Source of the DNA: Methylobacterium aquaticum
Lineage (GTDB): Bacteria; Pseudomonadota; Alphaproteobacteria; Rhizobiales; Beijerinckiaceae
Length of the DNA stretch: 64,000 bases
Assembly: GCF_016804325.1 (NCBI RefSeq)
Contig: NZ_CP043627.1
Coordinates: 2,741,001 to 2,805,000, forward strand
Direction of reading: 5' to 3'
The notes under the pieces are model-generated. The model was not told the origin of the DNA. It worked only from the letters and a program-made list of their open reading frames with translations, and searched no databases. Shown one piece after another: positions 25,215 to 33,391 of the stretch. A program made the position numbers and the translations under genes. How positions within the stretch are numbered: the first letter of the stretch is position 1; every line of letters begins with the position of its first letter.

Positions 25215-25931
25215 TCAGCCCGGGCTGCGGCCGGTCTCGGCGGCGGCGACGCGGCAGACGTTGCGGGCGGGCCCGAGCTCGGCGAGCGGGGTCTGCTGGG
25301 TGCTGCGCGCGACCCGGACCGGGTGCGAGGTCCAGCGGGCGCTGCCGGCCGAGCCGGACTGGATCTGGGCGAGCTGCGTCGCGGCGGTCGGGGCCCGGCG
25401 CGCCGTCGCGCCCTCGCGGTCGTACCAGGGGCGCTTCTCGTAGAAGGCGTTGCCGCCGGCGAGCGCGACGTAATGCATGTTGCGGTAGGAGAAGGTGTAC
25501 CCGGCGGTGTGGAAGAACATCGCGCCGCCGACCTTCTCGTGGCGCTCGCCGGCCAGGATCGCGTCGGCGATCCGCTCGGCCTTGTCGCGCTCACGGTCGC
25601 GCATCGGCTTGTGCAGCACGCCGGCGGCGAACTGGCGCTTCTGGCCGACGACGCCGCAGATCGAGTTCGGGTAGGCCGGCGCCTCGAGCCGGTTCATCAC
25701 CACGGTGCCGACCGCGAGCAGGCCGTCCTCGCTCGAGCGGTTGGACTCGAAATACATCGCGCGGGCGAGGCAGTCCCGGTCGGCGCTGGTGACCGAGGCG
25801 AGCTTCTTGCGGTCCGGAAGGCTTCCCGTCGTTTCGATCCCGGCGGGCATCAGGCTGCAGGCGCCGAGATGCGGCGCCGTGGCGAGAACCGCGAGGGCGG
25901 CCGTGATGGGGAAAGTCCGGTTCCGCGTCAT
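25215..25931 (-). CDS. SleB-type cell wall hydrolase, probable lipoprotein
   Basis: This 238-residue hydrolase-2 (SleB/CwlJ) family protein cleaves peptidoglycan. The N-terminus is hydrophobic and ends in LGAC, a lipobox that would anchor the mature Cys in a membrane. The domain starts at RDCLARAMYFESNRSSEDGL, with the conserved Glu that is probably catalytic, followed by AVGTVVMNR and ICGVVGQKRQFA, all characteristic. The last 60 residues are low-complexity. ATG 25931 starts directly at the signal; the longer frame is not signal-like. It is divergent from nothing obvious and next to the ABC remnant. Confidence 0.87.
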   Translation of the reverse strand: MTRNRTFPITAALAVLATAPHLGACSLMPAGIETTGSLPDRKKLASVTSADRDCLARAMYFESNRSSEDGLLAVGTVVMNRLEAPAYPNSICGVVGQKRQFAAGVLHKPMRDRERDKAERIADAILAGERHEKVGGAMFFHTAGYTFSYRNMHYVALAGGNAFYEKRPWYDREGATARRAPTAATQLAQIQSGSAGSARWTSHPVRVARSTQQTPLAELGPARNVCRVAAAETGRSPG

Positions 25932-26153
25932 GCAGGCCCCTGTCGTGCATTGCCGGGCACGGCCGGTATGGCCGCGCTCGAGGTCAAGCTTGGGGCGGAA
26001 TGTGGCGAAGACGGGGCACGGATACGGTTCGTAAACCAATCCCCGTGCCTGGCGGTCGGATCCAAGCGACGTGATGCAAACGGGAAACACCACCGGCGCG
26101 CGGCCGGCGCGGCCTCCCACAGGCCCGGGAACGGCGGCGCGACGACGGCCCGA

Positions 26154-26471
26154 TCATGGCCGGTCGAGGGCAGCGCGGCCGTGACGCGGCAAGGCCACGG
26201 TCTCGTCCCGGCGCAGCCTATCCGGCAACGGTTTCGCATGTCTTATCCCCGCGCCCGGATCGGCGCAGGACAGGGGCACGATGTCGAGGCCGGCCGGCGA
26301 GACCTCGCGGCGCAGGCCCATGTCGCGCAGCAATCGGTCGTCGAGCCCGGTCAAAAGCCCGCGGTCGCGGCGCCGGCGCAGGCGTCGCGCCAAGGCGCCC
26401 TCCCCGGGCGGGCCGCCCCCGAGGGTGCCGGAGCGGACGAAGGCGAGGAGGCGGCGAATCAGCGACGGCAT
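26154..26471 (-). CDS. DUF1127-like small protein
   Basis: A 105-residue basic protein carries the short YjiS/DUF1127-like motif LDDRLLRDMGLRR near residue 45. The N-terminal helix (PSLIRRLLAFVRSG) precedes an Arg-rich segment (ARRLRRRRDRG). Proteins of this type are small, abundant and linked to RNA turnover or phosphate/carbon metabolism in other alphaproteobacteria. This one is longer than the usual 45-70 residues, with a tail (DIVPLSCADPG) of unknown purpose. Start ATG 26471. Confidence 0.6.
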   Translation of the reverse strand: MPSLIRRLLAFVRSGTLGGGPPGEGALARRLRRRRDRGLLTGLDDRLLRDMGLRREVSPAGLDIVPLSCADPGAGIRHAKPLPDRLRRDETVALPRHGRAALDRP

Positions 26472-26631
26472 GGCGGGCCTTTCCGGTCGGGATGGAGGCG
26501 ATCCTCGCCCGCCCGCCGCAGGCCGTGCTTCGGCCCCGGCCGAAGCGTCCGGCATCATGGTTCGGTCCCGGCCGAAGCGTCCGGCCCCGCCGCGCGCTAT
26601 CACGGGCGGTCCGGGAGGAGCATCGCCCCGA

Positions 26632-26709
26632 GGAGCCCGCCGGCAAGAGCCCGCCGGCAAGAGCCCGCTGGCAAGAGCCCGCTGGAAGGAGCCCGCTGGA
26701 AGGAGCCCG
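26632..26709 (+). repeat. 14-bp tandem repeat carrying Shine-Dalgarno-like motifs
   Basis: A unit of the form GAGCCCGCYGGMAR begins at 26632, 26646, 26660, 26674 and 26688, with a partial sixth at 26702. In the last two units the spacer becomes GGAAG, giving AAGGAG; the final AAGGAG (26699-26704) is seven bases before the ATG of the next gene. The array is therefore the translation initiation region of that gene, and its copy number could vary by slippage. Confidence 0.75.
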
Positions 26710-26711
26710 TC

Positions 26712-27470
26712 ATGGTGACCGTCGCCGCCTTCGCCCGCATCGCCGCCCTGCTGGGCGATCCCGCCCGCGCCGCCATGCTGACGGTGCTGATGGACGGCCG
26801 CGCGCTCACCGCGGCGGAACTCGCCCGCGCCGCCGGGGTCACGCCGCAGACCGCGAGCGGCCATCTCGGGCAGCTCGCGGAGGCAGGCCTGCTCGCGGTC
26901 GCGCGCCAGGGCCGCCACCGCTACCACCGCCTCGCCTCCCCGGGCGTGGCCCGGATGCTGGAGGGCGTGATGGCGGTGGCCGCCGCGACGCCGGCCTCGC
27001 CCTCCATCCGCCCTCGCTCCGTCCGGCCGCCCTCCATCCGGCCTCCCGGCCCCCGGGACGCGGCCTTGCGCGAGGCCCGGACCCGCTACGACCATCTCGC
27101 CGGCCGCCTCGCCGTCGCGATGGCGGAGTCCCTGGTGGCGCGCGGCGCGGTCGAGCTCGGGGAGGATGGCGGCGTGCTCACGCCGGCGGGCGAGGTCTTC
27201 CTGCGCGGCCTCGGGGTCGATCTCGACGCGGCCCGGCCGGCGGGCCGTCCCCGCCGGCGGGTCTTTTGCCGCCCCTGCCTCGACTGGAGCGAGCGCCGGC
27301 CCCACATCGCCGGCGCCCTCGGGGCGGCCCTGCTGACGACCTGCCTCGCCCGGGGCTGGGTGCGCCGGAGCGAGGGCAGCCGGGCCGTCGCGGTGACGCC
27401 GGGCGGGCAGGTCGCCCTGGGCCGGGCCTTCGGCTACCGGCCGGCCTGCGCCTGCGGCGAGGCGGGCTGA
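26712..27470 (+). CDS. ArsR-family winged-helix regulator
   Basis: This 252-residue ArsR-type protein has the helix-turn-helix in residues 14-75 (IAALLGDPARAAMLTVL, LARAAGVTPQTASGHLGQL and wing ARQGRHRYHRLAS). A proline-rich linker follows, then a C-terminal domain of about 130 residues with a Cys-containing RVFCRPCLDWSERRPHIAG and a final CACGEAG. This extended ArsR architecture (helix-turn-helix plus a Cys-bearing effector domain) is common in alphaproteobacteria; the signal is unknown, with metal or redox sensing by the cysteines only a possibility. The start is set by the AAGGAG at the end of the 14-bp array. Confidence 0.8.
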   Translation: MVTVAAFARIAALLGDPARAAMLTVLMDGRALTAAELARAAGVTPQTASGHLGQLAEAGLLAVARQGRHRYHRLASPGVARMLEGVMAVAAATPASPSIRPRSVRPPSIRPPGPRDAALREARTRYDHLAGRLAVAMAESLVARGAVELGEDGGVLTPAGEVFLRGLGVDLDAARPAGRPRRRVFCRPCLDWSERRPHIAGALGAALLTTCLARGWVRRSEGSRAVAVTPGGQVALGRAFGYRPACACGEAG

Positions 27471-27597
27471 CGACCCGGCGCCGGCACGGGCGGGCGCAGA
27501 TGGTCCGCCAGAACGATCCGGCGACGCCCTTGAACGACCGGCACCGGCCCTCCATCTGCCGGTCGCGCCTGCGGTTGGGCGCTCTTCGGAGAAGATC

Positions 27598-28074
27598 ATG
27601 CCGCACCACGACACCACCGCCCTTTCGGGCACGATCCAGCACGTCTTCGCGCACCGCTTCACCCTGGAGGCGGATGGCGCGGTCCATCTCGCCGATCTCG
27701 GGCCCAAGGGGGTACAGGCCTTCCCCCTCGCCGCCGGCCTGCGGGTGACCCTCGAGGGCGAGCGCCGCCCCTCGGAGATCAAGGTCGCGCGGATCGCCGC
27801 CGATGGCGGCACGCCGGTCGAGATCCACCACAAGACGCCGAACCACCCGGGCAAGGCCCGGTCCGACGCGCCGGTCGATCCCGCCTCCGCCCTCGCCGCC
27901 GTCGTCGCGGCGGGCTGGACGCCGACAGCCGAGCCGCGGCGCAAGCCGAAGCACGTCGAGGTGCTGGCGCGCCGGGGCGAGGGCGCCTGGACCGAGCTCC
28001 ACGTCGACGCCGACGGGACGATCTACCGGGAAAAGACCCCCGACGCCGACAAGTGGGGCGCGGCCCTCGCCTGA
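27598..28074 (+). CDS. Conserved hypothetical protein
   Basis: ATG 27598 opens 158 codons. The N-terminal 65 residues read as a small beta-rich domain (GTIQHVFAHRFTLEADGAVHL, then GLRVTLEGERRP), reminiscent of an OB or SH3-like barrel. A charged linker (NHPGKARSDAPVD) leads to a C-terminal alpha/beta part with EVLARRGEGAWTELHVD. No signal peptide or catalytic motif is visible. It lies between the ArsR-type gene and a binding-protein gene on the opposite strand. I do not recognise the family. Confidence 0.6.
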   Translation: MPHHDTTALSGTIQHVFAHRFTLEADGAVHLADLGPKGVQAFPLAAGLRVTLEGERRPSEIKVARIAADGGTPVEIHHKTPNHPGKARSDAPVDPASALAAVVAAGWTPTAEPRRKPKHVEVLARRGEGAWTELHVDADGTIYREKTPDADKWGAALA

Positions 28075-28104
28075 CCTCTCGGGGGCCGCGGATCGCGCGG
28101 CCCC

Positions 28105-28836
28105 TTACCCGCGCGCGACGGGCTCCATGCCGGTCCGCCGGATCGCCGCCGCGGCCCGGTCCGAGACCAGGTGGGCGATCAGCCGCCGCGCCGGCTCGAG
28201 GGTCCGGGCATCCGCAAGAACCGCCGCCGTGAAGGTCTGGACGAGCTGGACCGCGTCGGGCAGCGCCCCCACCACCTCGATCCCCAGCACGTCGACGAGT
28301 TCGCTGACCGGCCCGAGGGCGAGGTCGGCCTCGCCGGCCGCCAGGGCGGCGGCGGATTCGGTGCCCCGCGAAAACACCTTGGCCCGCACCGTGCCGGCGA
28401 TGCCGAGCCGCGGGAACACATTGTCCTGGATGAACAGGCCGCTGGTGCTGCCCGGCATCACGACGAGGCGGGCCTGCCCGAGGGTGCGGGCGAGCGCCGC
28501 GACGGTGCCGATCTCCGGGTGAGGCGCGCCGGCCCGCACCGCGGCGGCGAGCGGCGCGGTGGCGAGTTCCGCCGCCGACCCGTCGAGGATCCGGACCTCC
28601 TGCGCCAGGTCGTGCAGGCCCTCGTTCGAGAGGATCACCACGTCGACCCGCGCGCCCTGCTGCGCGATCTGGTGCCGGATGGTCCGCGGCCCCTGCCCCT
28701 GCGACGCGCCGGACAGGGTCCGGACCCTCAGCCCGGTCTCGCGCTCGAAATCCGGCAGCACGGACGCGTAGGCGAGGGCGAAACCGCCCGAGATCATGAC
28801 GGTGAGGTCGAAGGTGGTCTCGTCTGGCGAGGTCAT
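28105..28836 (-). CDS. ModA-like substrate-binding domain protein without signal peptide
   Basis: This 243-residue protein has the type-II periplasmic binding fold, in the molybdate/phosphonate ModA style: VMISGGFALAYASVLPDFERE, SGASQG, VVILSNEGLHDL and LALGPVSELVDV. The usual ABC binding-protein signal peptide is absent: ATG 28836 leads straight into MTSPDETTFDLTVM. An upstream extension to 28932 is not signal-like either. So it may be cytosolic, as a ligand sensor, or exported by an unusual route. Neither permease nor ATPase lies beside it. Confidence 0.7.
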   Translation of the reverse strand: MTSPDETTFDLTVMISGGFALAYASVLPDFERETGLRVRTLSGASQGQGPRTIRHQIAQQGARVDVVILSNEGLHDLAQEVRILDGSAAELATAPLAAAVRAGAPHPEIGTVAALARTLGQARLVVMPGSTSGLFIQDNVFPRLGIAGTVRAKVFSRGTESAAALAAGEADLALGPVSELVDVLGIEVVGALPDAVQLVQTFTAAVLADARTLEPARRLIAHLVSDRAAAAIRRTGMEPVARG

Positions 28837-29116
28837 GAAGAACTGCCGGTGCTTTGCGGATCGGGACGGGTTCTTCGCGCGGGACCGCGTCCCCGCGCAA
28901 TGCCCCTGCCCACGATCTTGGCCCCTGCCCACGATCTTGCCCGCACGGCCATTCCCGGACCCGCGCCGAGTCCCCTCGAGCGGCGCCCGATCGCACGGCG
29001 ACCGGGCGCCGCCCTAGGCCTTTGATTCCGCCGCATTTTCTGCGACGGACCGGTATCCACGTCGCCGGAAAATGCTCTAAGGCCCTCCCCGGACACAGGG
29101 ATCGGGGGGAGTCGTC

Positions 29117-30415
29117 ATGGAACCGGAGACAGGCACGGGCGAGCGGGGCTTTCCGCGCTGGCGGCTCGCGACGGGCCCGGTGGTGCTGCCGGACGAGCGG
29201 CCGCCGGCGGGCCAGACGGTGGTGCTGGCGCTCCAGCACGTCGTGGCGATGTTCGGCTCCACGGCGCTCGCCCCGCTGCTGATGGGGTTCGATCCGAACC
29301 TCGCGATCCTGTTCTCCGGGATCGCCACGCTCCTGTTCTTCGTCGTGGTCGGCGGGCGGGTGCCGAGCTATCTCGGCTCCAGCTTCGCCTTCATCGCGGT
29401 GGTGATCGCCGCCACCGGCTATGGCGGCAGCGGGCCGAATCCCAACCTCGCGGTGGCGCTCGGCGGCATCATCGCGGCCGGCGCGGTCTACGCGCTGATC
29501 GGGATCGCGGTGATGCGGGCGGGCGATGCCTGGATCGGCCGGCTGATGCCGCCGGCGGTGACCGGGGCGATCGTCGGGGCGATCGCCCTCAACCTCGCGC
29601 CGGTCGGCGTGAAGGGCATCTCGGGCTCCGGCCTCGATGTCGGGGTCGGGCTGTTCACGATCCTGTCGGTCGGGCTTGCCGCCTCCTACCTGCCCGGGCC
29701 TGCGCGGCGCCTGCCGCTCCTCATCGGGGCGGCGGCCTCCACCCTGCTCTACGGCGTGCTGGCGAACGGCTTCGGCCTCGCCAGGCCCCTCGATCTCGGG
29801 CGCGTCGCCGAGGCGCCCTGGTTCGGCTGGCCGCAGGTCGCCACGCCGGTCTTCGAGCCGTCCGCGATCTGGCTCATCGCCCCCGTCGCCCTGGTGCTGG
29901 TCGCCGAGAATCTCGGCCACGTGAAGGCGATCGGCGCGATGACCGGGCGCAACCTCGATCCCTATCTCGGCCGCGCCTTCCTCGGCGACGGGCTCGCCAC
30001 CATGCTGTCGGGCTTCTTCGGCGGCACCGGCGTGACGACCTACGCCGAGAACATGGGCGTGATGGCGGTGACCCGGATCTACTCGACCCTGGTCTTCGCG
30101 GTCGCCGGGCTCGTCGCGATCCTGTTCGGGCTGTCGCCGAAATTCGGCGCCGCGATCCTGGTGATCCCCGGTCCGGTGATCGGCGGCCTGTCGGTGGTGG
30201 TGTTCGGGCTGATCGCCGCGGCGGCGGGGCGGATCTTCGTCGAGAACCGGGTCGATTTCTCCCGCACCCGGGTCCTCCTCACCGTCGGCACCGCGCTCGT
30301 GCTCGGCGCCGGCGACTTCACGATCGGCCTCGGCAGCTTCAAGCTCGGCGGCATCGGCACCGCCACGGCGGCGGCGATCCTGCTCTACCACCTCCTGCGC
30401 GACGATCCGGCCTGA
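29117..30415 (+). CDS. Uracil/xanthine permease (NCS2 family)
   Basis: This 432-residue nucleobase:cation symporter-2 protein has about fourteen membrane segments. Characteristic elements are the QHVVAMFGSTALAPLLMG opening, the substrate-region ENLGHVKAIGAMTGR and the TTYAENMGVMAVTRIYST helix, all near the RutG/UraA pattern. It would import uracil or a related base with a proton. It is monocistronic on the plus strand. Uracil versus xanthine cannot be decided from sequence; the QHVVAMFGST and AENMG pattern resembles uracil and pyrimidine-type members more. Confidence 0.87.
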   Translation: MEPETGTGERGFPRWRLATGPVVLPDERPPAGQTVVLALQHVVAMFGSTALAPLLMGFDPNLAILFSGIATLLFFVVVGGRVPSYLGSSFAFIAVVIAATGYGGSGPNPNLAVALGGIIAAGAVYALIGIAVMRAGDAWIGRLMPPAVTGAIVGAIALNLAPVGVKGISGSGLDVGVGLFTILSVGLAASYLPGPARRLPLLIGAAASTLLYGVLANGFGLARPLDLGRVAEAPWFGWPQVATPVFEPSAIWLIAPVALVLVAENLGHVKAIGAMTGRNLDPYLGRAFLGDGLATMLSGFFGGTGVTTYAENMGVMAVTRIYSTLVFAVAGLVAILFGLSPKFGAAILVIPGPVIGGLSVVVFGLIAAAAGRIFVENRVDFSRTRVLLTVGTALVLGAGDFTIGLGSFKLGGIGTATAAAILLYHLLRDDPA

Positions 30416-30557
30416 GGCGGGGCGATCCCGGCCGCGGGTCCCGGGAACCGCTCCGGTCCGTCGGCGTCGGGGCAGGCTCGCGACGGGGGTCGGATCGGCC
30501 CCTGCAAGCCGGCCCGGTCTCCCCGCCCCCGTCCGGCACGGGGTCCCCCCGAACGAG

Positions 30558-30584
30558 GAAGGCCCCGCCTCCGGCGGGGCCTTC
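30558..30584 (-). terminator. GC-rich hairpin terminator
   Basis: GAAGGCCCCGCC (30558-30569) pairs perfectly with GGCGGGGCCTTC (30573-30584) around a 3-nt loop. No T tract follows on either strand. It lies 27 bp beyond the stop of the small minus-strand gene at 30611 and 140 bp beyond the permease stop, so it may end both transcripts. Confidence 0.6.
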
Positions 30585-30610
30585 CCGGGTGCGGTGATGC
30601 GGCCGACCGG

Positions 30611-30823
30611 CTATTCCGCCGGGGTCGCCGGCCGCAGCCGCACCGCCTGGGCCAGGCGGATCAGCTCGCGGGCGGTCAGGCCGCGATTCTCCTGCTGCGA
30701 CCAGATCTCCCCGACCGGCCGCGCTGCGCCGGGCCTCGCCTCGCCGCTTCGCGTCCCGCAGGATCGATCGGGCCGGCGGGGCTCGGCGCCCGCGACCCGG
30801 TAGGCTCTCGCTGCCGTTCTCAT
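30611..30823 (-). CDS. Small hypothetical protein
   Basis: A 70-residue basic ORF runs on the minus strand (MRTAARAYRVAG, then IWSQQENRGLTARELIRLAQAVRLRPATPAE). The C-terminal part looks like a single helix-turn-helix-like helical segment. ATG 30823 is taken as start; an in-frame ATG at 30835 is possible. Support comes from the strong hairpin just after its stop and the absence of any alternative gene. No family is recognised. Confidence 0.4.
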   Translation of the reverse strand: MRTAARAYRVAGAEPRRPDRSCGTRSGEARPGAARPVGEIWSQQENRGLTARELIRLAQAVRLRPATPAE

Positions 30824-30835
30824 GCGTGCTCCCAA

Positions 30836-31507
30836 GCGAGCTCTTCGGGCGAACCGGCCGCATGGTTAGCGAAGCGTGGCTTTTTACGGAATTCTTGAAT
30901 TGGCGCGGCGGCGCGCTACCCGGTCCGATCGGCGGACGATTCCGCGGGCCGAAGGACGGAATCGGCGGACGGTCCCGTCCGCGGAAGGGGCGCGGAAGGG
31001 GAATGTGTGGGCCATCAGCCGGCGACGCGGTTCCTGTTCCCCGCTGCGCCGACCCTCCCGCGACCACCCGGCCCACTGAGCCTCACAGGCTGGCGGGGAG
31101 AACTGGTCCACCGCCAACTCGTCGTCGCGAGCTCCCTCACGGTCCAGCCTGTCGGCGGAGCCGGAGCGCCACAGGGTACGTCCACGAGGGAGACGTGTCG
31201 TCTGACAGGTCGCGCCCAAGGGGGCAAGGGGCGGTTTGACGCCCTTTCCGACGCCCCTCGGCGTCCCCCGCCCGGCCGTCATGCGCCGCGAGCATGGCGG
31301 TCGCGCGGTGAAAACGATTGCAGGGTGCAGCGCAACATGGGAGAAGGATGCCGCACCGCAGCGATGGCGTCGCGGCGGTGCAGCCCTCTTTGGGCGTTTC
31401 CTCCCTAGACTTCGGGCCGCCTCGCAAGGGCGGCCTTTTTTCTGTTCCGCGCGCCCTATCTGCGACGGAACGGGCCGTGATCGGGCCTGCGTGAGAGGTT
31501 TTCGGAA
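30836..31507. other. Gene-free stretch with direct repeats and an intrinsic terminator
   Basis: No gene is convincing here. Between 30935 and 30990 the pattern ATCGGCGGACG-N-TCCCG occurs twice. At 31319-31337 a TTGCAGGGTGCAGCGCAA string forms a TGCA-rich dyad like those bound by PhaR in other bacteria. An intrinsic terminator sits at 31415-31441 (listed separately). The 31300-31441 part may therefore be transcribed as a small RNA. Confidence 0.4.
31415..31441 (+). terminator. Intrinsic (Rho-independent) terminator
   Basis: The stem GGCCGCC (31415-31421) pairs with GGCGGCC (31429-31435), followed by six T residues (31436-31441). This is the clearest intrinsic terminator in the window. No gene ends nearby upstream on the plus strand, so its transcript is unassigned. 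Confidence 0.8.
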
Positions 31508-31792
31508 ATGGAGCGCCCACGGAGCGTCGGCCTCGCCTGGTACGAGCCGGGCGACTATCCCCGGATCCGGGAGGCGGCGCCCGATTCCGGCCTGCCCGAG
31601 AGCTACGCCACCTGGCAGATGTCGGCGCTCCAGATCGAGCGCGAGGTGGCGCGCAGCGGGGTGGCGGTGGCCCGCATCCGGATCGAGCCGGAGGCCTTCC
31701 TGGCCTGGTGCCGCGCGCGCGAGGCCGCGCCCGACGCCAAGGCGCGGGCCGCCTTCGTGCGCGAGACGCACGAGGCGACCGCGTCAGGCTGA
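31508..31792 (+). CDS. Small conserved hypothetical protein
   Basis: A 94-residue acidic soluble protein starts at ATG 31508 with GAGAGG upstream. The sequence is largely helical (RPRSVGLAWYEPGDYPRIRE, then SYATWQMSALQIEREVARSGVAV), reminiscent of small alphaproteobacterial proteins of unknown role. There is no signal peptide or motif. It overlaps the convergent DapA-like gene by 9 bp at the 3' ends. The terminator at 31441 lies 67 bp upstream of its ATG, so it has its own promoter. Confidence 0.65.
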   Translation: MERPRSVGLAWYEPGDYPRIREAAPDSGLPESYATWQMSALQIEREVARSGVAVARIRIEPEAFLAWCRAREAAPDAKARAAFVRETHEATASG

Positions 31793-32689
31793 GCCGCATT
31801 CCCCGATCCCGTCGAGGGCCGCCGCCAGCGCGGCCTGCGTCGCAGGACCGGGCCGCACCAGGGGCAGGCGCAGGTCGGGGGAAAGGCCCGGGCGCAGGAG
31901 CGCCAGGGCGAGCTTGACCGGGCCAGGATCGGTCTCCCGCGACAGCGCCGCGACCAGCGGCATCAGCCGGGCCTGGATCACCCGGGCGCGGACGGGGTCG
32001 CCCGCGCGGACGGCCCGCTGCAGGGCGGCGCAGGCGCCCGGCACGAGGTTGGCGACCACCGACAGGCAGCCCTGCCCGCCCATCATCGCGTGGGCGGCGG
32101 CGGTGGCGTCGTCGCCCGAGAGATGGAGGAAGCCCGGGCCGGTGGCCCCCCCGACCGGGGCGAGCCGGGCGAGGTCGCCGGTCGCGTCGACCAGCCCGGC
32201 GAGGCCCGGCAGGGCGGCGAGGCGCGCCAGGGTCTCGGGCCGGACGTCGATCCCGGTGCGGGCCGGGACCGCGTGGAGGAGGAGCGGCCGGGCGGCCGCC
32301 GCGGCGATCGCCGCGTAATGCCGGAACAGCCCCTCCTGCGTCGGGCGGTTGTAGAACGGCGTGACCGCCAGGGTGGCGTCGGCCCCGGCGGCCTCCGCCG
32401 CCAGGGTCCGGACGACGGCCGTGCGGGTGCAGTTGCTCTCGGTGGCGGCGATCACCGGGATCCGGCCCCCGGCCGCCGCGAGGGCGACGCGCAGGACCCG
32501 GTCGCGCTCCGCTTCCGTGAGGGTCGGGCCTTCGCCGGTCGGGCCGCCGACCACCAGGCCTTCGGCCCCCTCGGCGACCTGCCAGGCGACGAGATCGCCG
32601 AGCGCCCGCTCGTCGAGCCGGGTCCCGCCCGCCGCAAAAGGCGTGACCAGGGCGGTGAGCGCACCGCCGAGCCTGTGGGCGGGGCTCAC
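31784..32689 (-). CDS. DapA-family protein lacking the Schiff-base lysine
   Basis: This 301-residue TIM-barrel protein is closely patterned on dihydrodipicolinate synthase/N-acetylneuraminate lyase: PTGEGPTLTEAE, TPFYNRPTQEGLF and VPARTGIDVRPETLARL. In DapA the key segment reads GIKEATGN with Lys161 forming the Schiff base; here it is GLVDATGD, with Val167 in that position (codon GTC). The Tyr133 equivalent is His139 (LHAVP in place of LYNVP). The pyruvate-binding TxxE and Arg of ARTG are kept. The enzyme therefore cannot work by the standard aldolase mechanism. Start GTG 32689 overlaps the stop of the upstream small gene (GTGA), implying translational coupling. Confidence 0.85.
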   Translation of the reverse strand: MSPAHRLGGALTALVTPFAAGGTRLDERALGDLVAWQVAEGAEGLVVGGPTGEGPTLTEAERDRVLRVALAAAGGRIPVIAATESNCTRTAVVRTLAAEAAGADATLAVTPFYNRPTQEGLFRHYAAIAAAAARPLLLHAVPARTGIDVRPETLARLAALPGLAGLVDATGDLARLAPVGGATGPGFLHLSGDDATAAAHAMMGGQGCLSVVANLVPGACAALQRAVRAGDPVRARVIQARLMPLVAALSRETDPGPVKLALALLRPGLSPDLRLPLVRPGPATQAALAAALDGIGECGSA

Positions 32690-32916
32690 GGGGCGAGGGC
32701 CAGGGTGGTCTCGGCGAGGCGCACGGCGTCGGGCCGGCGGCCGGTCTCGGCGGCGGCGTAATGCAGCGCGTCGCGGCAGGTGCGGAAGATGCCGCCGCCG
32801 AGGCCATGGGTCTCGACGGCGAGCCAGTGGCCCTCGGCGCTGCGGCCGACGAGGAAGGCGAGGGGGAGACGGGCCGATCGATGGGCCGGCGTCGCGGCGT
32901 CCACGGGGTGGGGCAT
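32686..32916 (-). CDS. Small hypothetical protein upstream of the DapA-like gene
   Basis: A 76-residue protein starts at ATG 32916 (PHPVDAATPAHRSARLPLAFL, followed by LAVETHGLGGGIFRTCRDALHYAAAETG). The single-domain alpha/beta pattern, with a helix RTCRDALHYAAAET, is not one I recognise. It overlaps the DapA-like start by four bases, so the two are translationally coupled and probably work together. Confidence 0.65.
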   Translation of the reverse strand: MPHPVDAATPAHRSARLPLAFLVGRSAEGHWLAVETHGLGGGIFRTCRDALHYAAAETGRRPDAVRLAETTLALAP

Positions 32917-32957
32917 CGGGGGGTCGGGGTTCGCGCGGCCGTCCTGCGGCCGCCCCC

Positions 32958-33134
32958 TCAAGGTGTCCCGGTCGCCGTCAAGGATCGAGGCGGACCGATC
33001 GGTCCCGGTATCAGGATCCCGTAGGGTTTTGCCGTCGGGACGCGGGCGCGCGCCCACACGGCGACACCCCCGCGGAGGATCGCGAGGGCGAGGACCGTGC
33101 CGACGAGGAGGCGGATCAGGTCCCTGCCCCGCAT
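32958..33134 (-). CDS. Possible small membrane or exported protein
   Basis: ATG 33134 opens 58 codons whose N-terminus is basic then hydrophobic (MRGRDLIRLLVGTVLALAIL), like a signal anchor, with a proline-rich tail. There is no clear ribosome site and no recognised family. It is listed because the 475-bp gap between neighbours contains nothing better; it may be non-coding. Confidence 0.3.
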   Translation of the reverse strand: MRGRDLIRLLVGTVLALAILRGGVAVWARARVPTAKPYGILIPGPIGPPRSLTATGTP

Positions 33135-33391
33135 GGCGCGCGTCGAGGCGTTCCCGTTACGGCCGTCGGCTCGAACCGGCGGATCTCGCCGGCCGCCATC
33201 ACGGCATCGCGGCCGCGGGCTTCGTTCGGCGGGGTCCCCGCCATGGCTCGTCCCCTTCCTCGCAACCGGCTTGTCCGCGCCGGAGACTATGTGCGAGCCC
33301 GGGACGGGTCCAAGTCAAAGGATGAATGGGTCGATGCGCGAACGGCATCGGCCGAAGCCCGAAAGCCGGTCCCATCGCATCGATGCCGGGA

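Noticed and set aside
23276..25792. 838-codon plus-strand frame
   Set aside because: It is the antisense of the MFS gene, with histidine/arginine-rich composition; only 24860-25208 has real similarity (to an ABC ATPase) and is in pieces.
26632..26711. CRISPR-like array
   Set aside because: Units are 14 bp with no spacers; it is a simple tandem repeat. No CRISPR array or cas gene was seen in the window.
26154..27944. 596-codon minus-strand frame
   Set aside because: Only its last 105 codons (from ATG 26471) look like a protein; the rest is a shadow of the ArsR-type gene.
30884..31771. 295-codon minus-strand frame
   Set aside because: It is the antisense of the small plus-strand gene at 31508 and of the terminator; no domain character.
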